From NCBI GenBank assembly GCA_009379925.1, contig WHSU01000036.1, positions 1-34,883 of the forward strand: a DNA stretch of 34,883 bases, given 5' to 3'. The stretch is from Dehalococcoidia bacterium. Its GTDB lineage: Bacteria > Chloroflexota > Dehalococcoidia > UBA2979. Below the pieces are notes generated by a model. It did not search any database and was not told the origin of the DNA. It saw only the letters and a program-made list of their open reading frames with translations. Shown here piece after piece: positions 17,364-26,024 of this stretch. A program made the translations under genes and the position numbers. Numbering within the stretch: the first letter of the stretch is position 1; each line of letters begins with the position of its first letter.

Positions 17364-20222
17364 TTACTCGAAGGCGCCCCAGGCGGGGCCCCACTTGTCC
17401 TCGAGGTCGAGCGGCACCGCCAGCTCGAGCGAGGGCATGAGGCGATGCGCCAGCTCGCGGACGTCGTCCAGCTCGGCGCGGGGCAGTTCCCAGATCAGTT
17501 CGTCGTGCACCTGCAACACCATGCGAGCCCGCATGCCCTTCGCCTGCAACGGTCGCATCTCGGCATCGATACGGTTCATGGCGATCTTGATGATGTCCGA
17601 GGCGGTGCCCTGGATGGGCATGTTGATCGCGATGCGCTCGGCGGCCTGGCGGACGTTGCGGTTGCTGGAGCGCAGGTCGGGGATGTACCGACGGCGCCCG
17701 GTGAGGGTCTCGGCGTAGCCGCGGTCGCGCGCCTCGGCGACCACCTGCTCGCGCCAGGCCTGGACGCTCGGGAACGCCTCGAAGTACGCGGTGATGAATT
17801 GCTCTGCCTCGTCGCGTGGGATGCCCTCGCGCTGCGACAGACCGAAGGCGGTGAGGCCGTACAGGACGCCGAAGTTGAAGACCTTCGCGCGCCGCCGCAT
17901 TTCCGACGTGACCTCGTCGTCATTCACGTGGAAGACCGTCGACGCCGTCGCCGCATGGATGTCGCGGCGCTCCTCGAAGGCTCGCCGCAGTTCCTCGTCG
18001 CCACAGATGTGCGCGAGCACTCGCAGCTCGATCTGCGAATAGTCGATGGAGAGCAGCAGCGGGTCCTGGCCGCAGTCGCGCGCCACGAAGGCGCGCCGCA
18101 CGGCCTGTCCCACCTCGGTGCGGACAGGGATGTTCTGAAGGTTCGGGTCGTTCGATGAGAGGCGGCCGGTCGCCGCGGTCACCTGGTTGAAGATCGTGTG
18201 GATGCGCCTCGTGCGCGGGTTGATCTGCTGGGGCAGCGTGTCCACGTACGTCGACTTGATCTTGGTCAGCTCGCGCCACTGCAGGATCAGGTCCACCACC
18301 GGGTGGACGTGGCGCATCGGCTCCAGCGCGTTGGCATCTGTCGTGTAGCCCGTCTTCGTCTTCCGCGTGCGCGGCAGCTGTAACTCGTCGAACAGGATCG
18401 CGGACAGCTCCAGCGGCGACCCGAGCTTGAACTCGTGTCCGACGGCGGCGTACGCCTCGCGCTCGGTCTCCTCGATGCGGCGCTGGAGGTCCACGTCCAG
18501 CTCCTGCAGTACCGAGGTGTCGATGGCCACCCCCCGCTGCTCCATGCGGGCGAGCACGGGTACATGCGGCAGGTCGATTTCGCGGAACACGGACTCCACC
18601 TCGCCGGCGCGCAGCTCCTCGGTGAGCCCGCTCGCCAGGCGCAGCACCGCATGGGCATGGGATGCCGCGTACTCGCCGACCTCGGCGGTCGAGGCCTGCG
18701 AGAAGGGGATCGCCTTGCGGCCGGTACCGAGGAACGACTTGGGCTCGGGCAGTTCGACTGCGAGGCGATCGAACGCGAGCCGGTGCAGCGAGATGTTGAG
18801 GTCGCCCAGGATGTACGCCGCCACCTGTGTGTCGAAGTCGATGCTGGCGATGTCGATGTGCTCGTCGGCTTCGGCGAGGGCGAGGAGGCCATGCTTCGCG
18901 TTGTGCGCGACGCGGTGGATGTCCGGGTTGGTGAAGACGGGCGCCAGGGCCTCGAGCACGGTCGTCCGCGGCAACTGCTCGATGGCGGCCGCGCTTTCGC
19001 CGTCGACGTCCATGCGCGCCTGGCCGGCGGCCTGCTCGGCGGTCTGGTGGCCGAACGGGATGTACCAGGCGCGGCCTTCCTCGGGCGAGATCGCGACACC
19101 GACCAGGCAGTCCGCGGCGCGCACCGGATGCTCGTCGTCCGCCACGATCTCGAAGCCGAACTTGCCACTCTGCCGCACGGCTTCCACCACCTGGCGCAGA
19201 CCCGCCTCGGTGGTCACGACCTCGTGCGTGCCCTCAAGCGGCGCCGCGATCGGCTCGGCCGCCGCACCCTTCGACGGCGCGACGTACGTCGAGGCCGGTA
19301 GACGGTCGATTAGGGTGCGAAACTCCAGCTGACGGAACAGTTCCACCACGGTGTCGCGGTCGAACTCGGAGAGCACGGCGGACTCGAGGTCCAGCGTGAC
19401 GTCGGGGATGTCGCAGACGATGGTCGCCAGCTCCTTCGACAGCCGCGCCTCGTCCGCCCCGTCCGCGAGCGCCTTCTGTGCGCGCGGCGGCTTGACCTCG
19501 TCCAGGTGGTCGAGCATCGCCTCGACGCTGCCCCACTCTTCGATCAGCGTCTTCGCGCCCTTGTCGCCAATGCCGCGGACGCCCGGGATATTGTCGGAGG
19601 TGTCGCCGACCAGGGCCTTGAAGTCCACCATCTGCGGCGGCGCGAAGCCCCAGCGTTCCCGCACGGCCTCGTCGTCGTACATCACGTAGTCGCGCTGGTA
19701 CGGCCGGTACATGTAGACGCGCACGCCGGGCTGCACGAGCTGCACGATGTCGTTGTCGAGGGTGACGATGATCACCTCGATGCCCTGCTCCACGGCCTGG
19801 CAGGCCAGCGTGCCCAGCACGTCGTCTGCCTCGTATCCAGGCTTCTCGACCAGTGGGATGCGGAACGCGGCCAGCAGCTCGCGCACGCGCTCGATCTGCT
19901 GCGGGAGGTCGTCCGGGATCGTCTCGCGGTTCGCCTTGTAGCGTTCGTCGCGCTGCTTACGGAAGGTCTGCGCCGGGGCGTCCCAGGCGGCGACCACGTG
20001 CGTCGGCTTCAGTTCGTTGAAGACGGTGAGCAGGCTGTTCGCGTAGCCGTAGACGGCCGCCACCGGCTCGCCGGTCCGTCGAGTGGTGAGCACGTCGCGG
20101 AGCGCGAAGTACGACCGGAAGATGATGCCGTGCGAGTCGAGCACGACGAGGAGTGGCTTGCGGCCGCCGTCCTCGCTGCCCGCAGCCGCCTCGGATGCCG
20201 TGTTGGTCGCGGTCTCATTCAC
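17364..20222 (-). CDS. polA: DNA polymerase I
   Basis: This 952-residue enzyme fills gaps and removes RNA primers. The N-terminal 5'-3' exonuclease/FEN domain (about 20-310) has LLVVLDSHGIIFRSYFAL, KPGYEADDVLGTLA and GDTSDNIPGVRGIGDKGA. The middle 3'-5' exonuclease-like domain (about 330-540) lacks the DxE motif (FGFEIVADD) and the KYD-type aspartate (NAKHGLLAL), so proofreading is probably absent. The polymerase domain carries motif A LLSIDYSQIELRVLAH, motif B RRRAKVFNFGVLYG and motif C VLQVHDELIWE. The start is GTG 20222, preceded by TATACT exactly 6 bases upstream and no ribosome site, indicating leaderless transcription. The ABC permease gene diverges from it. Confidence 0.97.
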   Translation of the reverse strand: MNETATNTASEAAAGSEDGGRKPLLVVLDSHGIIFRSYFALRDVLTTRRTGEPVAAVYGYANSLLTVFNELKPTHVVAAWDAPAQTFRKQRDERYKANRETIPDDLPQQIERVRELLAAFRIPLVEKPGYEADDVLGTLACQAVEQGIEVIIVTLDNDIVQLVQPGVRVYMYRPYQRDYVMYDDEAVRERWGFAPPQMVDFKALVGDTSDNIPGVRGIGDKGAKTLIEEWGSVEAMLDHLDEVKPPRAQKALADGADEARLSKELATIVCDIPDVTLDLESAVLSEFDRDTVVELFRQLEFRTLIDRLPASTYVAPSKGAAAEPIAAPLEGTHEVVTTEAGLRQVVEAVRQSGKFGFEIVADDEHPVRAADCLVGVAISPEEGRAWYIPFGHQTAEQAAGQARMDVDGESAAAIEQLPRTTVLEALAPVFTNPDIHRVAHNAKHGLLALAEADEHIDIASIDFDTQVAAYILGDLNISLHRLAFDRLAVELPEPKSFLGTGRKAIPFSQASTAEVGEYAASHAHAVLRLASGLTEELRAGEVESVFREIDLPHVPVLARMEQRGVAIDTSVLQELDVDLQRRIEETEREAYAAVGHEFKLGSPLELSAILFDELQLPRTRKTKTGYTTDANALEPMRHVHPVVDLILQWRELTKIKSTYVDTLPQQINPRTRRIHTIFNQVTAATGRLSSNDPNLQNIPVRTEVGQAVRRAFVARDCGQDPLLLSIDYSQIELRVLAHICGDEELRRAFEERRDIHAATASTVFHVNDDEVTSEMRRRAKVFNFGVLYGLTAFGLSQREGIPRDEAEQFITAYFEAFPSVQAWREQVVAEARDRGYAETLTGRRRYIPDLRSSNRNVRQAAERIAINMPIQGTASDIIKIAMNRIDAEMRPLQAKGMRARMVLQVHDELIWELPRAELDDVRELAHRLMPSLELAVPLDLEDKWGPAWGAFE

Positions 20223-20228
20223 CCGCGC

Positions 20229-20234
20229 AGTATA
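20229..20234 (-). promoter_or_regulatory. -10 element for leaderless polA
   Basis: TATACT, a near-consensus -10, ends 6 bases before the GTG of polA. It sits in the 56-base divergent gap shared with the ABC permease promoter. Confidence 0.6.
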
Positions 20235-20265
20235 AGCCGAGTCACCATCGAGGGCCGCCGCTCCC

Positions 20266-20271
20266 TACAAT
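20266..20271 (+). promoter_or_regulatory. -10 element for the ABC transporter operon
   Basis: TACAAT ends 7 bases before GTG 20279. It overlaps the in-frame ATG 20270, which therefore lies upstream of the predicted transcription start and is unlikely to be used. Confidence 0.55.
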
Positions 20272-20278
20272 GCGGCAC

Positions 20279-23200
20279 GTGTTGCGCTATCGGTCGCTGC
20301 CGGTCCTTGCCGTCCGCCGCATGCTGGGCAACTGGCGGCTGCTCTCCAGCGTGGTCGTGGGGACGCTGGTCGCCGCCGCGATCATCTCCGCCACGGCCAT
20401 CTACGCGGATGCCATCCGCGACCTTGGACTCCAGTTCGCGCTGGAACAGAGGCCCGAGTCCGAACTGGACGTGCTGGTCACCCAGAGCAACGTCACGGTC
20501 GGGAGTACCGCCTACCAGCAGTCCCAGGCACGCATCGACCGCACGCTCGCGGGGTCTCTGGGGAGCGCCTCCGCGGGGCTGATCCGCCAGGGCACCACCT
20601 CCACCTTCTTCGCGACGGCGCCCGGCGAGCCCGTGGACCGAGGTGACACGAACCGCCCACGCTCGAACATCCGATTCCGCTCGGAGGTCGAGTCGCACAT
20701 CGAACTCGTGGACGGCGTCTTCCCTGGGACGCTGGCCCGCGGGGGCGAAGGCCCGGTGCCGGTCGCGATCGGCGCGGAGACGGCGGCGCGTGCCGGCCTG
20801 AGCGTGGGAGACACCCTGGACCTCCACCCGTTCTGGGACGAGGACGCCGTGCCGCTGCAGGTGCAGATCAGCGGGCTGGTGACCGTGCGGGACCTGGGGG
20901 AGCGCTACTGGGCCGGCGTCGCCGACCCCGTGGACGCGCGTCTGCGGTCCTGGGAGACCTACCTCCTCTATGTGCCGGAGGCGACGTTCTTTGGTGTGGT
21001 GCAGGAACGCATCCGTACGTTGTCCGCGGACTATGTGAACCAGTACCTGGTGGACTTCGAGGGGCTCAACGCGCGCAATGCCGTCCCCGTGGCGGACCAG
21101 CTGAGCCGCATCGAGTCGTCGCTGAGCGCTACGGAGACGCGGGCGCGCGTCCAGACCGGGCTCGTCGAGGTGTTGCGCAGCTTCGACCAGAAGCTGTTCT
21201 TCACCCGGATCCCGCTATTCGTCCTGCTCCTCCAGATCGGCGGCATCGTCGCCTACTACCTCGTGATGGTCTCGACGATGCTCGTCGAGCGTCAGGCCGC
21301 GGAGATCGCGACGCTGCGCAGTCGAGGCGCCACCACCGCGCAGTTGCTGGCGCAGTACGGCGTCGAAGGGGGCATCCTGGCGCTCCTGGCGGCCGTTACC
21401 GGGCCACCGATCGCGGCGGTGGTGATCTCGGCGCTTGGTCCCACGCCGGCCTTCGATGCGCTCTCGGGCGGCGGAACGCTCGATGTCCACATCTCGCGCC
21501 AGTCGTACCTGCTGGCCGCGGGCGGCGCGCTCATCGCATTCACCTCGCTCATGATCCCGGCGTGGCGCGCCACGCGCACCACTGTGGTCGAGTTCAAGCG
21601 GGCGACGGCGCGTCCCAGGCGCACTCCGCTGTTCCTGCGCTACTACCTGGACGTCGCGCTGGTGCTCGTGCTCGCGCTGATCTTCTGGCGGCTGTCGCAG
21701 CAGGAGGACCTGTTTACAGAGTCGCTCTTCGGCGAGACGCAGGCCGACCCGTTCCTGCTCACGACGCCCGCAGTGTTCATGGTGACCGTCGGCATCGTCT
21801 TCCTCCGGCTCTTCCCGCCGGTGCTGCGCGGGATCGCCTGGGTGATCGGCCAGACGAGGAGCGTCGCGGTGCTCGTCGGGATGCGGTCACTCGTCCGCAA
21901 CCCCACGCACTACACACGGCTGATCCTGCTGCTGATGTTCGCGACGGGCGTCGGTATGTTCGGCGCGACCTTCTCCGCCACGCTCGACCGCTCGTACGAG
22001 GATCGCGCCGGGTACGTCGTGGGCGCGGATGTCCGCGCGGCGGACCTCCGGCCGCTGACGCGCTCGGGCGACGGCGCGTTCGTCGCCGCCATCGAGGGCG
22101 TCCCGGCGCAGGCGGCCTCCCCGCTGGTGCGCATCGACGGCACGATACAGACCGCGGAGCGGTCGGAAGACGTGCAGTTCCTGGGCGTGGACCCGCAGAG
22201 TCTCGGGGAGGTGGCCTACTTCCGCGACGACTTCGGCGGGCAACCCCTCGATGCGATGCTGGAGACGCTGGCCGGCAACGCGACGAGCCTGGAGGGCGTG
22301 CCGCTGCCCGAGGACGCGCGGCAGCTCGGCGTTTGGCTCCACCTGCCCGATATCCGCGGGAACATGTCCATCGCGGTCACCCTCCGCGACCGCGACGGGC
22401 GCTACGGCCACTACCTGCTGGCCCAGGCGCGCCCTGATGACGGCGAGGTCACCGAGGGCTGGCGCTTCCTCGCGATCGACCTGCAACGACCCGCGACCCG
22501 CTCAGGCGCGTCGTGGCGCGAACCCCTGCTGGAGGCGCCGCTGACGCTGCACGGCATCTCGATCTCGACGAACAGCCGCATCGCGGCGCAACGCGGGGTC
22601 ATGCTCATCGGCCCGGCGATGACCACCGCCGCCGAACCGCTGCCCCTCGAGGAGGGGGCGCGGCTGCCGGTGCGCGCGCTCGAAGCGCCCTTCGAAGGCG
22701 GGGAGATGCTCACGGACTTCACCGCGCCGGCGTTCGAGGTGATGCAGGGACTGCGTCCCTTCACCCTGGAGGACCAGATGCGGCCGGACGCCGACGCGCC
22801 ACCCGGCTTCGAGCAGTCGGTCCGCTACTCGTGGCTGGACTCGCGCCTCTCCCCGCAGACCCGCGGCCTGAGCCAACAGACCGACGGCGAGCCGGTGTTG
22901 CTCTACCTCTCGAGCGGTACCGCCGGCCGCCTCGGTCTTGCGGTCGGCGACCAGACGGTGATCGCGCTCTCCTCGCGCTACGCCAGGGCCGAGGTGGCCG
23001 GGACGCTGGACCTCTTCCCCACGACCGCCGAGGGGCGGCGCGCCGACGCCTTTGCGATCGTCGACGCGAGCCGGCTGATCGCGGCCGCCAACGCCTCGGC
23101 GCCGGACCGCGTGCTCGGCTACAGCGAGGCGTGGTTCGCCTCGGACGACCCGCAGGCGACGCGGGAGGCGCTGGCGCCGTTCGAGCCGCAGACGCTGATG

Positions 23201-23677
23201 AACATCGAATCCGAGCTACTGTTGCAGCAGGAAGACCCGCTGGTGGCCGCGGGATGGGCGGGCATCCTCGCGATCTCGTTCGGCGCCGTGCTGCTGCTCT
23301 CGGCGATCGGCTTCGTGGTCTACTCGTATCTGACGGCCCAGCAGCGGGGGCTGGAGTTCGCGATCCTGCGGACGCTTGGTTTTTCGCGGCTCCAGGTCTT
23401 CGCCGTGGTGCTCTTCGAGCATCTCTTCGTGATCGCCGCCGGCATGGGCCTGGGTACGCTGGTGGGGCTCCAGATTGGCCGCTACATGATGGATTTCCTG
23501 GCAACGGACGAGCGCGGACTGGAGGTACAACCGCCGTTCCTGTTGCAGGTGTCGTGGGCAGAGATTCTCCTGGTGTGGGGGATCCTCGGCACGGTGTTCG
23601 TTGTGACGATTGGAGGCGTGGTGCTACTGTACTTCCGCCTCGCCGTGCATCGCGCGCTCCGGATTGGTGACGTCTGA
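20279..23677 (+). CDS. ABC transporter permease, double FtsX (MacB/LolE-like)
   Basis: This is a large inner-membrane permease of about 1132 residues. An N-terminal helix (LLSSVVVGTLVAAAIISATA) is followed by a big extracytoplasmic domain, a first FtsX block of several helices (about 305-570) containing ERQAAEIATLRSRGATTAQLL, a second extracytoplasmic domain, and a C-terminal FtsX block with QQRGLEFAILRTLGFSRLQV and the last helix IGGVVLLYFRLAVHRAL. The paired coupling-helix motifs show that it works as a fused pair of permease units. GTG 20279 is preferred because TACAAT lies 7 bases upstream; ATG 20270 is the alternative. Two ATPases follow directly. Substrate unknown; family members move lipoproteins, peptides or lipids, or signal through the envelope. 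Confidence 0.9.
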   Translation: MLRYRSLPVLAVRRMLGNWRLLSSVVVGTLVAAAIISATAIYADAIRDLGLQFALEQRPESELDVLVTQSNVTVGSTAYQQSQARIDRTLAGSLGSASAGLIRQGTTSTFFATAPGEPVDRGDTNRPRSNIRFRSEVESHIELVDGVFPGTLARGGEGPVPVAIGAETAARAGLSVGDTLDLHPFWDEDAVPLQVQISGLVTVRDLGERYWAGVADPVDARLRSWETYLLYVPEATFFGVVQERIRTLSADYVNQYLVDFEGLNARNAVPVADQLSRIESSLSATETRARVQTGLVEVLRSFDQKLFFTRIPLFVLLLQIGGIVAYYLVMVSTMLVERQAAEIATLRSRGATTAQLLAQYGVEGGILALLAAVTGPPIAAVVISALGPTPAFDALSGGGTLDVHISRQSYLLAAGGALIAFTSLMIPAWRATRTTVVEFKRATARPRRTPLFLRYYLDVALVLVLALIFWRLSQQEDLFTESLFGETQADPFLLTTPAVFMVTVGIVFLRLFPPVLRGIAWVIGQTRSVAVLVGMRSLVRNPTHYTRLILLLMFATGVGMFGATFSATLDRSYEDRAGYVVGADVRAADLRPLTRSGDGAFVAAIEGVPAQAASPLVRIDGTIQTAERSEDVQFLGVDPQSLGEVAYFRDDFGGQPLDAMLETLAGNATSLEGVPLPEDARQLGVWLHLPDIRGNMSIAVTLRDRDGRYGHYLLAQARPDDGEVTEGWRFLAIDLQRPATRSGASWREPLLEAPLTLHGISISTNSRIAAQRGVMLIGPAMTTAAEPLPLEEGARLPVRALEAPFEGGEMLTDFTAPAFEVMQGLRPFTLEDQMRPDADAPPGFEQSVRYSWLDSRLSPQTRGLSQQTDGEPVLLYLSSGTAGRLGLAVGDQTVIALSSRYARAEVAGTLDLFPTTAEGRRADAFAIVDASRLIAAANASAPDRVLGYSEAWFASDDPQATREALAPFEPQTLMNIESELLLQQEDPLVAAGWAGILAISFGAVLLLSAIGFVVYSYLTAQQRGLEFAILRTLGFSRLQVFAVVLFEHLFVIAAGMGLGTLVGLQIGRYMMDFLATDERGLEVQPPFLLQVSWAEILLVWGILGTVFVVTIGGVVLLYFRLAVHRALRIGDV

Positions 23678-23681
23678 TCGC

Positions 23682-24611
23682 ATGCTGACCCGTGCACCGG
23701 CGGCCCCCACTACGGTCGAGGCGCCGTACATCCACTGCGAAGACCTCTTCAAGATCTACAAGACCGAGGAACTCGAGGTCGTGGCGCTGCGTGGCCTCGA
23801 TTTGCAGGTGCGTCAGGGCGAGATGATGGCGATCATCGGCGCCTCCGGTTCCGGCAAGTCCACCCTCCTCAACATCCTCGCCGGCCTGGACCAACCGTCG
23901 GCCGGCAAGATCCACGTCGGCGAGCGCGACCTGCTGACGACCACGCAGGAAGACCTCGTGCGCTACCGCCGCACCGAGGTCGGCTTCGTGTGGCAGCAGA
24001 CGGGCCGCAACCTGATCCCGTACCTCTCCGCCCAGCAGAACATCGAAGTGCCGATGATCCTGGAGGGCGCCACGCGCCGCCAGGCGCACGCCCGCGCGAG
24101 CTATCTGCTGGAGGCCGTCGGGCTGCCGGACAAGGCGAAGAACCGCCCGGAGCAACTGTCTGGAGGCGAGCAGCAACGCGTCGCCATTGGGGTCGCGCTC
24201 GCGAACGACCCGCCGCTCTTGCTGGCTGACGAGCCGACCGGCGAACTGGACAGCGCGACCGCGGACCAGGTCTTCGGCGTGTTCCGCGAACTGAACGAGG
24301 GCACGGGAGTCACCATTGTGATCGTCACGCACGACCGCGCCATCACGCAGCGCGTCGACCGCGTGGTCGCGATGCGCGACGGGCGCACCAGCAGTGAGAT
24401 CGTGCGGCACGTGCAGTTTGCCCGTGGCCGCGGCGAGGTCGTCGAGGAGTACGCCGTCGTCGACAGCAGCGGCCGCCTCCAGATCCCGCGCGACATGGTG
24501 GAGCAGTTGCAGATCGGCCGGCGCGCCCGGCTCGAACTGTCGGACGACCACGTGGAGGTGCGACCCGAGGCGCCACCCGAGAGAGACGAGCCCCGATGGC
24601 GACGGCGGTGA
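23682..24611 (+). CDS. ABC ATPase with C-terminal AbrB-like segment
   Basis: This is a 309-residue ATPase of the LolD/MacB group. Walker A is GASGSGKSTL, the Q-loop region is VWQQTGRNLIPYLSA, the signature LSGGEQQRVAIGVAL, Walker B LLLADEPTGELDS, and the H-loop VTHD. After the ATPase fold, residues about 257-295 read VVDSSGRLQIPRDMVEQLQI followed by a short beta stretch and VEVRP, the pattern of AbrB/SpoVT-type swapped-hairpin domains (sGRi-IP-x-x-x-x-x-LgI). ATG 23682 lies 4 bases after the permease stop; GTG 23667, overlapping it, is also possible. The gene is in the permease operon and overlaps the next ATPase by 16 bases. Confidence 0.9.
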   Translation: MLTRAPAAPTTVEAPYIHCEDLFKIYKTEELEVVALRGLDLQVRQGEMMAIIGASGSGKSTLLNILAGLDQPSAGKIHVGERDLLTTTQEDLVRYRRTEVGFVWQQTGRNLIPYLSAQQNIEVPMILEGATRRQAHARASYLLEAVGLPDKAKNRPEQLSGGEQQRVAIGVALANDPPLLLADEPTGELDSATADQVFGVFRELNEGTGVTIVIVTHDRAITQRVDRVVAMRDGRTSSEIVRHVQFARGRGEVVEEYAVVDSSGRLQIPRDMVEQLQIGRRARLELSDDHVEVRPEAPPERDEPRWRRR

Positions 24612-25432
24612 CACAGCCCGAGACGGCCGGCCCCGCGGCCGACCCCATGGTCGAGGTGCGCGACGTCAGTCGTACCTTCCACATCGGGGGCTCCGCCGTG
24701 CATGCAGTACGCGACGTGGACCTGGAGGTGCCGCACGGGCAGTTCCTGGCGATCGTCGGGCGCTCCGGGTCCGGGAAGACCACGCTGCTCAACATCATCG
24801 CCGGCCTCGACAAGCCGGACTCCGGCTCGGTCTTCATCGAAGGCCAGGAGACCTCTCGGTTTGGCGACCAGGGGATGACCGAGCTGCGGCGGCATACGCT
24901 GGGCTTTGTCTTCCAGTCCTTCGGTCTGCTGCCGCTGCTCTCTGCCGAGGAGAACGTCGAGCTGGCGCTGCGCATCGCGGGCGCCGGCCTGCGCGAGCGT
25001 GGGGAGCGGACACGCGAGCTGCTCGAGCAGGTGGGGCTGTCGCACCGGGCGGACCACCGGCCATACGAGCTGTCGGGTGGCGAGCAGCAGCGCGTCGCGG
25101 TCGCGCGCGCGCTCGCGAACAAGCCTCGGCTACTCATCGCGGACGAGCCGACGGGCGAGCTGGACTCCGCCACCGGCGCGCAGATCTTCGCGCTCCTCCA
25201 CGACGTCGCACGGGAGGGCGTCACGGTAATCACCGCGACACACGACCCCTTCGTGATCGAGCACGTCGACCGTGTGCGCGAGATGTCGGACGGCGCCCTG
25301 CTCCCCGAGGGCGAGGGCGCCACCGCCGCCGGCCGACGGTTATCCGAACAGGCCACCGAACAGCCCGCCGGACCAGCGACGCCCGCGCTGCCACGGCCGG
25401 CGCCGCCTCGACGCCCGCCCTACGCGCGGTAG
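24596..25432 (+). CDS. ABC transporter ATP-binding protein (LolD/MacB type)
   Basis: This is a second, shorter ATPase of 278 residues with Walker A GRSGSGKTTL, Q-loop VFQSFGLLPLLSAEENV, signature LSGGEQQRVAVARAL, Walker B LLIADEPTGELDS and H-loop THD. It lacks the AbrB-like tail of its neighbour and instead ends in about 45 residues rich in Ala/Pro/Arg. Its start overlaps the previous ATPase gene by 16 bases, so the two are coupled and may act as a heterodimer on the double-FtsX permease, each ATPase serving one coupling site. That pairing is an inference. Confidence 0.93.
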   Translation: MATAVTQPETAGPAADPMVEVRDVSRTFHIGGSAVHAVRDVDLEVPHGQFLAIVGRSGSGKTTLLNIIAGLDKPDSGSVFIEGQETSRFGDQGMTELRRHTLGFVFQSFGLLPLLSAEENVELALRIAGAGLRERGERTRELLEQVGLSHRADHRPYELSGGEQQRVAVARALANKPRLLIADEPTGELDSATGAQIFALLHDVAREGVTVITATHDPFVIEHVDRVREMSDGALLPEGEGATAAGRRLSEQATEQPAGPATPALPRPAPPRRPPYAR

Positions 25433-25439
25433 CAGGCCC

Positions 25440-26024
25440 ATGCCCCGCATCCTGCACCTCATCGCGGCCAGCCTGAAGCCGGACGCCGACGCGGCCGGTC
25501 TCGGAGACGCGCGCTCGCTCGCCGAGGGCCTCCGCGCGGCGGACGGCGTCGACCGGGTCGTGGTGGGCATGTCTGCCGAGCACCTGGTCGTGGCGACGTG
25601 GCTCCCCGCGCCCGAAGCGCTGGAGCCGTTCGCCGCGTCACCAGCGCACATGGCCTTCATCATGAAAGGCCTCGCGCCGGTCATCCAGCGTATGTGGAGT
25701 GCGGCCGTCGAGACCGAGACGCCGCCGCCCGAGGGCGAGCGGGACGCGCTCTGGGCCTTCGCCATCGGCAGTGCCGAGACGATGTTCGAGTGGCAGGTCC
25801 GCGACCTGCTCGCTGAGGCGCACACGCTCCCCGGCCTTGCCGCGTCCGGCCCCACGGTCGAGGAACGGGACCGCTACCGAGCCGGCGGTGTCGTGGCACT
25901 CGAAGCACGGGACCGCCCGGCCTTCGAGGCGGCGCTCCCCTCGCTGTTGGTGCGCTGGAGTGACGCCGCGGGGAGCATCGAGCACGCCATCGCCCCGGTC
26001 ATCGAGCGCCGCGAGGAGCCGTGA
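25440..26024 (+). CDS. Unknown protein, possibly with an alpha/beta-barrel (Dabb-like) N-terminal domain
   Basis: This is a 194-residue soluble protein. The first 85 residues have alternating strands and helices (MPRILHLIAASL, VDRVVVGMSAEHLVVATWL) and end in FAASPAHMAFIMKGLAPVI, which resembles the a-x-x-P-x-H-x-x-F segment of stress-responsive dimeric alpha/beta-barrel proteins. The rest is mostly helical, with WAFAIGSAETMFEWQVRDLL and paired acidic residues. No catalytic motif is recognised. It begins 7 bases after the second ATPase with a short AGG site, and its stop overlaps the nuclease gene by 4 bases, so it belongs to the ABC operon. The fold assignment is tentative. Confidence 0.6.
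   Translation: MPRILHLIAASLKPDADAAGLGDARSLAEGLRAADGVDRVVVGMSAEHLVVATWLPAPEALEPFAASPAHMAFIMKGLAPVIQRMWSAAVETETPPPEGERDALWAFAIGSAETMFEWQVRDLLAEAHTLPGLAASGPTVEERDRYRAGGVVALEARDRPAFEAALPSLLVRWSDAAGSIEHAIAPVIERREEP

Noticed and set aside
18287..19332. Long open frames on both strands within polA
   Set aside because: Shadows of polA in other frames; compositions are biased and no family pattern is seen.
22761..24614. Minus-strand frame of 617 codons opposite the ABC genes
   Set aside because: Antisense shadow; contains mirrored repeats of the ATPase motifs and no own signals.
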